Source: Thermoplasmata archaeon
GTDB taxonomy: Archaea; Thermoplasmatota; DTKX01; JAHFTX01
NCBI GenBank assembly: GCA_023265395.1
Contig: JAHFTX010000012.1
Span: forward strand, 1-64,000
Direction of reading: 5' to 3'
DNA: 64,000 nucleotides
Part shown: in pieces, positions 24,992-34,915 of the stretch
Position numbering within the stretch: the first letter of the stretch is position 1
Layout of the letters: every line of letters begins with the position of its first letter
Translations under genes and position numbers: made by a program
The notes under the pieces: generated by a model
What the model was told of the DNA's origin: nothing
The model's input: the letters and a program-made list of their open reading frames with translations, nothing else
Databases searched by the model: none

Positions 24992-27900
24992 ATGGACGCA
25001 CCCTTGCACATTGCCTCGCCTCCATCGACCGGTCCTTCCCAGGTCGGCGTCCAAGCCGTGCGAAGGCGCCACCTTCTGCCACTTGTGCTGTTGCTTGGGG
25101 GCGCGGTGCTGCTGGTGCTCGCGCTAGGCGCTGCAGCGCAACCCCCCGTCAGTGGCGACTGGGTCATCACCACCCCTGAGGTGCTCTCGGGAGGCGGCGA
25201 CATGGTCAATGGTTCGGTGATCATCGGGGCGGGCGGCTCGCTCACGCTCCAGGACGGCGAGGTGCTCGTCATCAATTGCGGCGCGCCCGGTGAGTTTGGC
25301 CTTCAGGTCAACGCCAGCGGGACCTTCCGCATGCTCGACGGCGCGACCTTGTCCAGTTTCGACAGCAACGACCCCTACACCTTCGAGGCGCAGGCCGGCT
25401 CGACCGTCGAGCTGCGCGAATCGGTCATCGAGTCGGCCGGTTTCATGCTCGGACCCAACGGCACCGACAGCGGCGTGGTCGTCCGCACCTCCGACGCGAC
25501 CATCGTCAACCTCACCATCTACGACTCCTACCAAGGGCTCGTCGTCGACGGCGCGACCGTCAGCGCCAGCGGTCTCCGGATCCAGTTCGTCTCGTGGTCC
25601 GCGGTCTTCACCAACAATGCCACGGTGACGATCGACGGTCTCGAGGTCCTTGGCGCCGCCGCTGGCCTGCGGCCCGTCGACTCCCGTCTGAGTGTCGTCG
25701 AGGGCACCTTCGCCCTGCTACAGAATGGGGTGTGGGCGCTCAACTCGACAACTGAGTTGGTCTCGCCGCTGTTCTTGTACGCCAACTCGGACCTCCTGAT
25801 CCAAGGGGGGCAGGCCAACGTCACCGAGGGCTTCCTCTCGGTCGATGGTGCCTCGCAGGTGACAGTGGTCGACAACGCCACGGTCCGACTGATCGACACC
25901 TCCTATGCGCTCACCTCGCTGTTCTTCGATACCAACCCCAACACCACCAACTACATCGAGGCCTGGTGGACGCTTGCCGTCACCGTCGGGTGGAAGGACG
26001 GTCCGGCGATCAACGGCAGCGCGGTCACCATCTCCGACGTCACCGACACCGTCCTCTTCGACGGCTTCACCGACGCCAACGGGACGATACCCAACCTCGT
26101 CGTGCGCTCGGTGGTCATGAGCGAGGGGGTCACGACCCTGTTGACCCCCCACAACATCACCGTCGTCGCCGATCCCTACCAGCTGTCGACCTACCCCGTC
26201 ATCCTCTCGCCGACCGACCTGCCGGTGGAGGTCAACGACTGGCTCGCGCCGACGTTGCAAGTCGATGCGCCGGGCACCGATGCGATGCTCTCAAGCAGCG
26301 AGGTCCTGGTCAACGGTTCCAGCGACGACCTTGGCAGCGGTGTCGCAAACCTGTGGTTGGCCATCGATTCGCCTCAGTGGGTGCCGGTTGCCACCAGCAG
26401 GGGCCCCTTCGCCTACCTCCTCTCCAACGTCAGTGACGGGCCGCACACCCTCTACTTCCGGCTCGTCGATGCCGTCGGCAACCAGATCGAGGCCGAGGTG
26501 GACTTCAGCACCGACACCATCGCCCCCGAGGTCGTCTTCGTCACGCCGATCGACGGCGAGCCGGGCAACGACCCCACCCCGCTCTTTAGCGGCTACACCG
26601 AATCGACCGCGACGCTGGTCATCAACCAAGTGGTCGTCGACGTCGACCCTCAGACCGGCTGGTTCTCCTTCTCCAACCTCTCGCTCGAGGACGGGACGTC
26701 GCCCGTCGGCTGGGCGGTCGTCGACCTCTTCGGCAACGGCGCCAATGGCACGCTCCAAATAACGGTCGACACCATCGCGCCGACGCTGACCATCGGCTCT
26801 CCGGCCAATGGCAGCACCTTCAACACCAACCGCGTCACGGTGTCGGGACACGCCGACCCTGAGAGCATCGTGACCATCAACGGCACCTCCATCAGCCTGC
26901 TCTCCAACGGTGACTTCACCGTCGTGTTGCAGCTCGCCGAGGGCCTCCAGGAACTCGAGCTGACCGCGGCCGACACGCTCGGCAACCTCGCCATTGGCAC
27001 GCTGGTGCTGCACATCGACCTGACCGGCCCCTCCCTGCACCTGATCTCTCCGCAAGAAGGGGAGCTGATCGCCGCGACGACGGTGAACGTCACAGGGGTG
27101 ACCGAGGCCGGCGCGCGCGTCTCGGTCAACGGCGGCCCCCAGGTGGTGGTGGTCACGGGTGTGTTCTCGATCGACGTCCCCCTCAGCGAAGGCGCCGACA
27201 CGTTGCAGGTCGCGGCTCTCGATGTCGCGGGCAACGTCGCGACACTCAGTCTGTCGGTGGTGCGCGACACCATCCCTCCCGAACTAGAGGTCAACATCCC
27301 CGAGTATGGACTCAACGTCACCGCTGAACAGGTGACCCTCACCGGAACCACCGACATCGGCGCCTCCGTCTCGATCCTGGGGGACCCGGTCTTCGTCGAC
27401 AGTGATGGCCGGTTCAGCCAGACGGTCGACTTGCCCCAGGTGGGCACCTTGGTCGTGACCCTCTCGGCGACCGACCGCGCTGGCAATGAGGTCCATATCA
27501 TCCGCAAGGTCACCCGCGTCAGCGAGAAGGCCCCCACCAAACCCGGCGACTTGGTGTCGACGATACTCGACTTCAACGACCCGATGGGCCTCCTGTTGCT
27601 GCTGATCATCATCATGGTGGTCGTGGTGCTGGCCTTCACCGCGGTCTCGGTGCGCAAGCTCTCGAAGCAGTCTGCCGCGGCGGCCACCGGCGAGCGGCAG
27701 CCCCGCGATGGGTCGATCGACCTAGGGGCCGAGCGGCCGGCGCCGCGACCGATGCGTGCCCCCGATGACAGCTATGGCGATGGGTACCGCGAGCAGCGCT
27801 ACCCCGAAGCGCCCCAGCGCTACCCTGAGGTCCAATCCACCTACGAGGAGCCTGCCCCGGCGGTCTATGAGGAGCCGGCACCGCCGATGCCGCCGCAACG

Positions 27901-28333
27901 TGCGAGCGCCCCGCCGCGTGCACCCGAGCCCCAACCGCAAGAGAGCGGCCCTGAGGCGTTCGAGACGTCGCACGCGGTCATCGACGACACGCCCCCCAAC
28001 GTCCACCACGAGACCCACACCGACGACATCACATCGATCCTCAGCGGCCTCGAGCCTGGTGCAGGCCACGATGGCGTCCGGCCAGCGGTGCTGCCGCTCG
28101 AAGCGCGCAAGGGCACATCGGCGCATCCAGGTGCCACGGCCGCCTGCCCCAAGTGCGGCGAGGAGGTCCAGCCCACCTGGTCGATCTGCCCCTACTGCGA
28201 CCACCGTCTCAAGGGCGGTGCGCCGCCGACCCCGCCGACCCCAGCACCTGCAGCGACGCCCGCCAGCGGCAAGGAGCCACCCAAGGAGCAGGAGGACGAC
28301 CTCGACTCGTTGCTCTCCTCTCTTGGGGACTGA
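24992..28333 (+). CDS. Beta-helix/Ig-like surface protein with cytoplasmic zinc ribbon
   Basis: About 1113 residues. A signal anchor (RRRHLLPLVLLLGGAVLLVL) is followed by a right-handed beta-helix-like region with many N-x-S/T sequons (about 60-420) and about five Ig-like domains (about 430-855) with repeated G-x-x-D-x-x-A-P and D-x-x-G-N signatures. A transmembrane helix at about 866-890 leads into a long Pro/Glu/Arg-rich cytoplasmic tail. It carries one zinc ribbon (CPKCG...CPYCD, about 1051-1070) and an acidic/Leu C-terminus. The topology places a metal-binding module in the cytoplasm. The layout matches the protein at 3.1-6.9 kb. It may act in surface sensing or scaffolding. Confidence 0.85.
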   Translation: MDAPLHIASPPSTGPSQVGVQAVRRRHLLPLVLLLGGAVLLVLALGAAAQPPVSGDWVITTPEVLSGGGDMVNGSVIIGAGGSLTLQDGEVLVINCGAPGEFGLQVNASGTFRMLDGATLSSFDSNDPYTFEAQAGSTVELRESVIESAGFMLGPNGTDSGVVVRTSDATIVNLTIYDSYQGLVVDGATVSASGLRIQFVSWSAVFTNNATVTIDGLEVLGAAAGLRPVDSRLSVVEGTFALLQNGVWALNSTTELVSPLFLYANSDLLIQGGQANVTEGFLSVDGASQVTVVDNATVRLIDTSYALTSLFFDTNPNTTNYIEAWWTLAVTVGWKDGPAINGSAVTISDVTDTVLFDGFTDANGTIPNLVVRSVVMSEGVTTLLTPHNITVVADPYQLSTYPVILSPTDLPVEVNDWLAPTLQVDAPGTDAMLSSSEVLVNGSSDDLGSGVANLWLAIDSPQWVPVATSRGPFAYLLSNVSDGPHTLYFRLVDAVGNQIEAEVDFSTDTIAPEVVFVTPIDGEPGNDPTPLFSGYTESTATLVINQVVVDVDPQTGWFSFSNLSLEDGTSPVGWAVVDLFGNGANGTLQITVDTIAPTLTIGSPANGSTFNTNRVTVSGHADPESIVTINGTSISLLSNGDFTVVLQLAEGLQELELTAADTLGNLAIGTLVLHIDLTGPSLHLISPQEGELIAATTVNVTGVTEAGARVSVNGGPQVVVVTGVFSIDVPLSEGADTLQVAALDVAGNVATLSLSVVRDTIPPELEVNIPEYGLNVTAEQVTLTGTTDIGASVSILGDPVFVDSDGRFSQTVDLPQVGTLVVTLSATDRAGNEVHIIRKVTRVSEKAPTKPGDLVSTILDFNDPMGLLLLLIIIMVVVVLAFTAVSVRKLSKQSAAAATGERQPRDGSIDLGAERPAPRPMRAPDDSYGDGYREQRYPEAPQRYPEVQSTYEEPAPAVYEEPAPPMPPQRASAPPRAPEPQPQESGPEAFETSHAVIDDTPPNVHHETHTDDITSILSGLEPGAGHDGVRPAVLPLEARKGTSAHPGATAACPKCGEEVQPTWSICPYCDHRLKGGAPPTPPTPAPAATPASGKEPPKEQEDDLDSLLSSLGD

Positions 28334-28364
28334 CCCCCTCGACTTCGCGCGGCCCGCCCCTTGC

Positions 28365-28373
28365 GGTTAAGTA
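28365..28373 (+). promoter_or_regulatory. TATA-like element abutting leuS
   Basis: ggttaagta directly touches the ORF-track ATG at 28374. If it is the real TATA box, transcription would start near 28395 and translation must begin downstream, for example at the in-frame GTG at 28449. Confidence 0.35.
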
Positions 28374-31373
28374 ATGGGGTGCGATTGGGCGCCCCAGCCC
28401 CAGGCGGGAGGCCGTCCCATCCCTTTGCACACACCTCCTCCCGATCCTGTGCGTTCGGACGATGGGGCCCCCACCCTCGACGTCGCGCAGCTGGAGGCCA
28501 AGTGGCAAGCGCGCTGGGCCGATGCCAAGGTCTTCGAGGCCGAACGAAAGTCGGATGCCCCCAAGTTGATGATCACGGTCGCCTGGCCCTATCCCAGCGG
28601 CCCGATGCATGTCGGCCACGGTCGCACCTACACCATCCCTGATGTGATCGCCCGGTTCCATCGGATGGAGGGCAAGCGGGTGCTCTTTCCCATGGGGTGG
28701 CACCTGACGGGCAGCCCGATCGTCGGCGCGACCGAGCGCATCCGCAAGCAGGACCCCGCGTACGTGGCGATGATGCGCGGCCTCTACGCCGTCAGCGATC
28801 AAGACCTCGCACGCATGGTCGACCCTGTGGCCTTCGCCCGGTACTTCACCTCCGAAAGCCCGCTGGGTTACCGCAAGGGGATGCAGGGACTGGGCTACTC
28901 CGTCGATTGGCGTCGCGAGTGTACCTCGATCGACCCTCACTTTAGCACACTCGTGCGCTGGCAGTACCGCACCCTGCGGGCCAAGGGGCTGGTCGCTCCG
29001 GGTAGTCACCCGGTCAAGTTCTGTCCCGCTTACTCCAGCTCGGTGACCGACCACGACCTCTCGGAGGGCGAGGGGGCATCGATCCAGGAGTTCACCTTGA
29101 TCCACTACACCGCTGGGGAGCTCCACTTCCCCGCCGCGACGCTGCGACCCGAGACCATCTTTGGCGCCACCAACCTCTGGCTCCACCCGCAGGCAGAGTA
29201 CGTCGAAGCAGAGGTGACCCTCCACGACGGCTCGCGGCAGCGCTGGGTCATCAGCGCCGACGCCGCCTATCGGCTCTCCTTCCAGGGCTACGGGGTGCGG
29301 GAACTCACGCGGAGCACGGGCGCCGCCTACATCGGCCAGATGGTGCAGGTCCCGCTGTGCGACCGCAGCGTGCCGATCCTCCCAGCGACCTTCGTCGACG
29401 TCACGCACACCAGCGGCGTCGTGGCATCGGTACCGGCGCACGCACCCTTCGACCTCATCGCCCTGCAGGAGCTCCAGCAGGCGGGCGCGCCTCCTGCAGG
29501 GGTCGATGCCGCGGTGCTCCAAGCGCTCCTGCCCATGCCCATCGTAGCGATCAACGGGGATTCATCGTTGACGGCGCGGACCCTCACGAAGATGGGAATC
29601 ACGAGCCAACACCAGCGCGAGGCGCTCGACGAAGCGACCCATGAGGTCTACAAGGCCGAGTTCGCCAAGGGGGTGATGACCGTCGGCTTCGTCCGCGGTC
29701 AGGGCGTCGGCGCAGCGCGCGATGCGGTGCGGCAGAAGCTCCAGGCCTCAGGGCATGCCTCGCGGATGTGGGAGTTCACCCTCAAGCCGGTGATCCACCG
29801 CAGCGGCGCTCCCTGCGTCGTGGGGCTGGTCAAGGACCAGTGGTTCCTGCGCTATGGCGACGAGGCATGGACCGCATCGGTGCGGGAGCATCTCCATAAG
29901 GTCTCGCTGATCCCCGCCGACACCCTGACGTACTACGAGAATGTCCTCGAGTGGCTCCAGGACTGGCCCTGCACCCGCGCCGCTGCCGTGGGGATGGGCA
30001 CGATGCTGCCATGGGATTCGCGGTGGCTGATCGAGAGTCTCTCAGACAGCACCATCTACATGGCCTACTATACCATCGCCCATCGGATCACACAGGTCGA
30101 TCCAAAGCGGATCGACGATTCCTTCTACGAGTACCTCTTCTATGGCACGGGTGACGCCGACGCCCTGTCGGTGTCGATGGGGGTGACCCCCCGCGACATC
30201 GAGGCTCTGCGCGCCGAGTTCGAGTACTGGTACCCGCTCGACTGGCGCGTCAGCGCCAACGAGCTGATCCCCAACCACCTGACCTTCATGCTCTACCATC
30301 ACAACGCCCTGCTGCCCCACAAGCAGCCACGGGGGATCGCCAACCTGGGCATGGGGATCCTCGAGGGCGCCAAGATGAGCAGCAGCAAGGGCAACATCCT
30401 GCCCGTCTCGACGGCGGTCACGACCTATGGCGCCGATGCGGTCCGTCTCTATCTGATGAACATCTGCGAACCCTGGCAGGACTTCGACTGGCGCAACCGC
30501 GACTGCGAGATCGTTCGCCGTCAGCTCGACCGTTTCTACGCCTACGTCGACGGCCTCCCCGGCCGTCCTCCGGGGCGGGCCGAGCCCCACCTCGACACGT
30601 GGCTGCGTTCCCGTGTCGCTGGGCACATCGCCGCCACGCGAGAGGCGCTCGAGGGATTCTCGACGCGCAAGGCGGTGCAGCATGGCTTCTTCTACCTCGC
30701 GAACGACCTGCGCTGGTACGAGCGCCGCGGCGGGGACAATCGCGAGCTGCTGCTGAGCATCGCCCAGCTGTGGGTGCGACTGCTCTGCCCGATCGTCCCC
30801 CACCTGAGCGAGGAGCTGTGGTCGCGGATCGGTCCGCCGGCTGCGGCGATGTGCAGTCTGAGCCCCTATCCCCACCCGCCGATGGACTGGGCCAGCGGAT
30901 CTGCCGAGACCCTCGAAGGGCTCGTCGAACAGTTGGTCGAGGACATCGGGCAGATCTACAAGGTCCTCAAGCGTGAGCATGCCCCGCGTGTGGTCCTCCT
31001 GTGCGCCCCTGCGTGGAAGCGTGCTGTGCTGCGCACGATCGTCGATGCCAAGTCCAAGGGTCCCCTGGAGGTCGGTGCGCTGATGAAATCACTGATGGCC
31101 GACCAATCGTTGCGCGCCCACGGCAAGGACCTGCAGAAGTGGCTGCCCAAGATCATCGAACAGGTGCGCACTCGCGACGTCGCGACGCTCGAGCTGTTGC
31201 TGCAGACCGATGAGGCTGCCCTCTGGCGCTCGGCCCTGCCATTCCTCCAAGCAGAGTTTGCCGACGTCTTCGAGGTCGTCGGGCCCGACGAAGGAGGGGA
31301 TGCGGGCAACAAGCGCGGTGCGGCATCACCAGGTCGGCCAGCGATCTACGTCGAGGGCGGGGTCGCCACCTAA
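28374..31373 (+). CDS. leuS: Leucyl-tRNA synthetase (archaeal type)
   Basis: Charges tRNA-Leu. A class I synthetase with WPYPSGPMHVGHGRTY (HIGH region near residue 79), a CP1 editing domain beginning around ATLRPETIFGATN, and KMSSSKGN at 667-674. An archaeal/eukaryotic-type C-terminal extension follows. At up to 999 residues it is slightly longer than most archaeal LeuRS because the first ~25 residues are a Pro-rich segment. A GTG at 28449 (VRSDDGAPTLDV) is the more likely start if the upstream TATA-like element is used. Confidence 0.96.
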   Translation: MGCDWAPQPQAGGRPIPLHTPPPDPVRSDDGAPTLDVAQLEAKWQARWADAKVFEAERKSDAPKLMITVAWPYPSGPMHVGHGRTYTIPDVIARFHRMEGKRVLFPMGWHLTGSPIVGATERIRKQDPAYVAMMRGLYAVSDQDLARMVDPVAFARYFTSESPLGYRKGMQGLGYSVDWRRECTSIDPHFSTLVRWQYRTLRAKGLVAPGSHPVKFCPAYSSSVTDHDLSEGEGASIQEFTLIHYTAGELHFPAATLRPETIFGATNLWLHPQAEYVEAEVTLHDGSRQRWVISADAAYRLSFQGYGVRELTRSTGAAYIGQMVQVPLCDRSVPILPATFVDVTHTSGVVASVPAHAPFDLIALQELQQAGAPPAGVDAAVLQALLPMPIVAINGDSSLTARTLTKMGITSQHQREALDEATHEVYKAEFAKGVMTVGFVRGQGVGAARDAVRQKLQASGHASRMWEFTLKPVIHRSGAPCVVGLVKDQWFLRYGDEAWTASVREHLHKVSLIPADTLTYYENVLEWLQDWPCTRAAAVGMGTMLPWDSRWLIESLSDSTIYMAYYTIAHRITQVDPKRIDDSFYEYLFYGTGDADALSVSMGVTPRDIEALRAEFEYWYPLDWRVSANELIPNHLTFMLYHHNALLPHKQPRGIANLGMGILEGAKMSSSKGNILPVSTAVTTYGADAVRLYLMNICEPWQDFDWRNRDCEIVRRQLDRFYAYVDGLPGRPPGRAEPHLDTWLRSRVAGHIAATREALEGFSTRKAVQHGFFYLANDLRWYERRGGDNRELLLSIAQLWVRLLCPIVPHLSEELWSRIGPPAAAMCSLSPYPHPPMDWASGSAETLEGLVEQLVEDIGQIYKVLKREHAPRVVLLCAPAWKRAVLRTIVDAKSKGPLEVGALMKSLMADQSLRAHGKDLQKWLPKIIEQVRTRDVATLELLLQTDEAALWRSALPFLQAEFADVFEVVGPDEGGDAGNKRGAASPGRPAIYVEGGVAT

Positions 31374-31582
31374 GGCTGCTCCCAGGCAGCCTCCCCCGCG
31401 GCGGCTCCCCGATGTCCCGTCACGACGTCCGCGGCCTGTCCCTGTGGCGAGGCCAAGGTCAGGAACTGCTGGCACCAGGCTTGGACCATCGGAAGGCAGA
31501 TAGGGCTGCAACCCTGGGGCAGCCGCAGGCGAGGACCTTGGTGGGTGTATCGAACGCTGCGGTGGGCTCCTCACGGCTGCGG

Positions 31583-32566
31583 ATGGACCACGCATTGCGT
31601 GGACGAAAGGCTCCCTCCTTCGCCGACGATGTCCGCACGTCCCTGTGGGACGTCCCCAAATGGCTACCCTCGAAGTACTTCTATGACGAACGTGGCTCGG
31701 AGCTGTTCGAACGGATCTGCACGCTGCCGGAGTACTACCTGACGAGCACCGAGGCGCAGATCCTGCGCGGGGCCGCTTCAGAGATCGTCGCGGAGGCCTC
31801 CATGGGAGAGGACCTGGTGCTGGTCGAACTCGGCAGCGGATCGTCGCGCAAGACCCAGACCCTCATCGCCGCGCTGCTGGCCGCCCAGGGACGATTGCTC
31901 TACGTCCCCATCGACATCTCCCCGACGATCCTGCACCAGGCGGCAGAGCGGCTGCTCGCCGCCTACCCGACCCTGCGGATCGTGGGCAAGGCCATGGAAC
32001 ACGAACAGGGACTGGCTGCGCTCTCGTTGGAGCAGCAAGGACCCAAGCTCGTGCTGTTCCTGGGCTCCTCCCTCGGGAACTACGAGCCTGCAGACTCAGA
32101 ACGCTTCCTGCGTGAGATCCGGCGCCACCTCGGACCGCAGGACCACCTGCTGCTTGGGGCCGACCTCTGCCACGACCCCGCGGTCCTCGAAGCGGCCTAT
32201 GACGACCCCACGGGGGTCACCGCCCTCTTCAACAAGAACCTGCTGGAGAGGATCAACCGCGAGCTGGGTGGGCGGTTCTCGACCGAGAGCTTCGACCATC
32301 TGGCGTTCTTCTCCCCCGAGAAGGTGCGGGTCGAGATGCACCTGCGCAGTCGCATCGACCAGCAGGTGCCCATCGAGGCGATCGGAGAGGTGGTCCGGTT
32401 CTCCGCAGGGGAGACGATCCACACGGAGAACTGCTACAAGTACACCCGCGAGCAGCTCACCACGCTCGCCGAGGTCTGTGGGTTCGCCCAGGTCACCTCG
32501 TGGAGCGACCCCCCTGATCGGTTCAGCGTCCAGCTGCTGCGGCCGCGTGGTGCCTCTCTCCGCTAG
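31583..32566 (+). CDS. egtD: EgtD-like histidine N-alpha-methyltransferase
   Basis: A SAM-dependent methyltransferase closely resembling EgtD, which trimethylates histidine to hercynine in ergothioneine synthesis. Family features are LPSKYFYDERGSELFE, LPEYYLTSTEAQIL, VELGSGSSRKT (SAM site), LFLGSSLGN and a C-terminal IHTENCYKYT followed by W...D..RFS. The ATG at 31583 gives 327 residues, matching known EgtD; the ORF-track start at 31412 adds a basic segment without homology. No EgtB or other ergothioneine gene is adjacent. It is 209 nt after leuS and convergent with the MFS gene, with a 6-nt gap. Confidence 0.88.
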   Translation: MDHALRGRKAPSFADDVRTSLWDVPKWLPSKYFYDERGSELFERICTLPEYYLTSTEAQILRGAASEIVAEASMGEDLVLVELGSGSSRKTQTLIAALLAAQGRLLYVPIDISPTILHQAAERLLAAYPTLRIVGKAMEHEQGLAALSLEQQGPKLVLFLGSSLGNYEPADSERFLREIRRHLGPQDHLLLGADLCHDPAVLEAAYDDPTGVTALFNKNLLERINRELGGRFSTESFDHLAFFSPEKVRVEMHLRSRIDQQVPIEAIGEVVRFSAGETIHTENCYKYTREQLTTLAEVCGFAQVTSWSDPPDRFSVQLLRPRGASLR

Positions 32567-32572
32567 GCTCGG

Positions 32573-33997
32573 TCAGGGGGTGACCGCGCCTGAAGGGGGA
32601 GGCGCGCTCCCCTCAGGGGCGAGTACCGGGTGCACATGGCGCAAGAGAAGTGCGGCGCCGACCAACAGGATTCCCGCGCCCAGAGGTGCCGAGAAGGCCC
32701 CGGCGGTGGATACCAGCAGCCCTCCGAGCAAGGCGCCGCCCAGGTCCCCCGTCGCCTCGACCGCTCGGTACAGACCGAGGACCTCCCCGCGAAGGTGCGG
32801 GGGTGCCAGGTGGGCCGTCGCTAGGGTCCCGCTGATGGAGATGAAGGACCAGACGATGCCGTCGATCGCCTGGAACACCACCAATCCAAGCGCGAGGTAG
32901 AGCTGCGGCACCCCCTGGAACAGAAGGAGCACCGCAAGCCCCCCGAGCATCACGCCGCGCACCGCCGATGCACGCACGAATCGGCTGATGGGATTGCCCG
33001 AGGAGGAGATCCTGCCGACCAGCTGGAAACCAATCATGCTGCACATGACCTTGGTCCCGAGCATCAGGTAGACGTATCCGATGGGCAAGTGCCAGAAGAC
33101 CACCACCAGCAGCGGCAACATGGTGAACAGCGCGTTGGAGCCCGAGAAGACCAGCATCGCACCAGCCATGTAGGTGGCAACAGCGCTGCGCCCGACGTTG
33201 TGCTCTGAGAGTGCAGTCTTGATGTGGCTCCATCGCGGCGGGGCGAGCTGCTTGAGTGGCAGCCACATCCCGCGCTCGATCGGGTGGGCATGCACGTAGG
33301 TGAGCAGGATGGTCACCGGCGAGCGCCGAGCCAGATGCAGGTCGTGCTTGGTGGCATGGGGATGGGGCAGGGTCAGCCGCCCCACGAGGGCAGCGGCAAA
33401 GGACGCGACCACCACCACCGCCAGGAGCCCCAGCAGCGGGTCACCGACCCGCTCCGTCAGTTGCGGTTCGATCGGGGTCAGCAGGATGATCCCCAACGAG
33501 ACCCCGACGAGCCATCCAAGGCACCCGATCATGTTGAGATGGGCAAGGACCGACGTGCGCTCCTCGGCCCTGTACATCCGTACCAGGTAGGCGGTCAGCA
33601 CCGGCGAGAGGGTGGAGGCACCGATGCCGAAGATGGTCCCCAGCAACGGCAACAGGGTGAGGATTGGGTTGAGCACCATCCCCAAGGAAGAGACCCCCAT
33701 CAGCAGCCCGCCGACTGGTTGGAGGTCCCCCGGCGGCCAGCCGCGGTCGATGAGGTGGCCGATGAGGAGCGCACCGCCGATGGAGCCCGCGGAGAGCCCT
33801 GCAGCGATGCCCGCGACCTCGATGGCGCCGCCGTGCAGCCGGGTGATGGCAAAGAGCGGCAGCGTCAGGTTCGCCAGCGCCACGGCTAGGCTGTTGGGCA
33901 GCGCGGGCCACAACCATCGCGGGGCGGTGGACCGCCTCTCGTCTGCATGGGTCGTACCAAGCTCGACGCGCGGCGCGAGCGGGGGGGGTGCCGCCAT
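32573..33997 (-). CDS. MFS transporter
   Basis: A major facilitator superfamily permease of about 474 residues with twelve predicted helices and a central basic loop (THDLHLARRSPV region). The motif-A-like loop after TM2 reads GHLIDRGWPPG. The substrate cannot be inferred. ATG 33997 (MAAPPPLAP) is preferred to the GTG at 34015. It is the last gene of the seven-gene minus-strand array, about 60 nt after the GGCT-like gene, so it probably exports or imports something linked to that array. Confidence 0.82.
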   Translation of the reverse strand: MAAPPPLAPRVELGTTHADERRSTAPRWLWPALPNSLAVALANLTLPLFAITRLHGGAIEVAGIAAGLSAGSIGGALLIGHLIDRGWPPGDLQPVGGLLMGVSSLGMVLNPILTLLPLLGTIFGIGASTLSPVLTAYLVRMYRAEERTSVLAHLNMIGCLGWLVGVSLGIILLTPIEPQLTERVGDPLLGLLAVVVVASFAAALVGRLTLPHPHATKHDLHLARRSPVTILLTYVHAHPIERGMWLPLKQLAPPRWSHIKTALSEHNVGRSAVATYMAGAMLVFSGSNALFTMLPLLVVVFWHLPIGYVYLMLGTKVMCSMIGFQLVGRISSSGNPISRFVRASAVRGVMLGGLAVLLLFQGVPQLYLALGLVVFQAIDGIVWSFISISGTLATAHLAPPHLRGEVLGLYRAVEATGDLGGALLGGLLVSTAGAFSAPLGAGILLVGAALLLRHVHPVLAPEGSAPPPSGAVTP

Positions 33998-34057
33998 CTG
34001 GTCGTGGTGGAACACGCCGTGGCCGGATAGGTGTGTCGCTCTGCCTCAGGTGGAGCA

Positions 34058-34915
34058 CTAGGGCGGTGCAAGACCACGGTCGGCAAGGCCGGAGCGTGCA
34101 AGTCGTCGATGCTGTTGACCGAGGGTGCGCTCCATCGCCGCAGCGTCACCGCCGAACCATGCCGTCGTGGCCGCCTCCAGCTCCTCCTGCACCTCTTCAG
34201 GCGTCAGGCGGTACTCGGGCGGTTGTCCGCGCAGCAGGTCCCGCACATCAACTCCATGGAGGCCCCCGAGCACACAGCCGAGGTGGTACTCCCATTGGTC
34301 ATTGTTTGCTCCCAGTTCGGCGATCGCTTCCGCCACGGAGAGGGCGGGGATCCTCATTGCTGGGGCGACCTGCCCCAGCTCAAGGGTAGGTGGGATGAAG
34401 CAGACCGCCACCGCCTTCCCAAGATGGACCGGCACCGGCACGTAGCAGGGGGACCAGTATCGCATCTGCTGATAGAGCTGGAATTGATATCTGGGGAAGT
34501 CGGCGACCTTCATTGCCAGCTGCCACAGGAAGGCCTCGATCCGCAGGCCCGCACCAGCAGCCTCACGTTCCAGGCCCGCCAGGATCTGCGCACACCCCGT
34601 TCGGGCGGCGATCGCCTGCCATCCACCCTCTGCCAACTGCAGCACCAGGCCCTCGACCGCAGTAGAGTCGACCGGGTCCTGCGGTGAGCGAATCACCCCG
34701 CCCATCGGCCAGGTGCGTGGACGCAGCCCTGCAGCCACACGCGCCTTGGCCGGTCCCTCCGGTGCGACGCGGACGCAGTAGCCGCGCTCCGCAGCCCCGA
34801 TCGCCGCCATCTGGGGAGGTCCCTGGGTCGGCACGTCCGGCCCCTGGCGCAAGCCGGTGCGGCTGAGCAACGAGCCGTAGACGAAGAGCGTCCCGCCACC
34901 TGCGGGAGGTGACAT
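34058..34915 (-). CDS. GGCT/ChaC-fold protein
   Basis: About 285 residues. The N-terminus TLFVYGSLLSRTGL carries the YGSL signature of the gamma-glutamylcyclotransferase fold, which cleaves gamma-glutamyl amides with release of 5-oxoproline. The rest diverges, with a helical C-terminal half (EVQEELEAATTAWFGG). I cannot identify the catalytic Glu with confidence, so activity is uncertain. ATG at 34915 overlaps the upstream stop as ATGA; the ORF-track start at 35044 lies inside the upstream gene. It is the sixth gene of the array. Confidence 0.6.
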   Translation of the reverse strand: MSPPAGGGTLFVYGSLLSRTGLRQGPDVPTQGPPQMAAIGAAERGYCVRVAPEGPAKARVAAGLRPRTWPMGGVIRSPQDPVDSTAVEGLVLQLAEGGWQAIAARTGCAQILAGLEREAAGAGLRIEAFLWQLAMKVADFPRYQFQLYQQMRYWSPCYVPVPVHLGKAVAVCFIPPTLELGQVAPAMRIPALSVAEAIAELGANNDQWEYHLGCVLGGLHGVDVRDLLRGQPPEYRLTPEEVQEELEAATTAWFGGDAAAMERTLGQQHRRLARSGLADRGLAPP

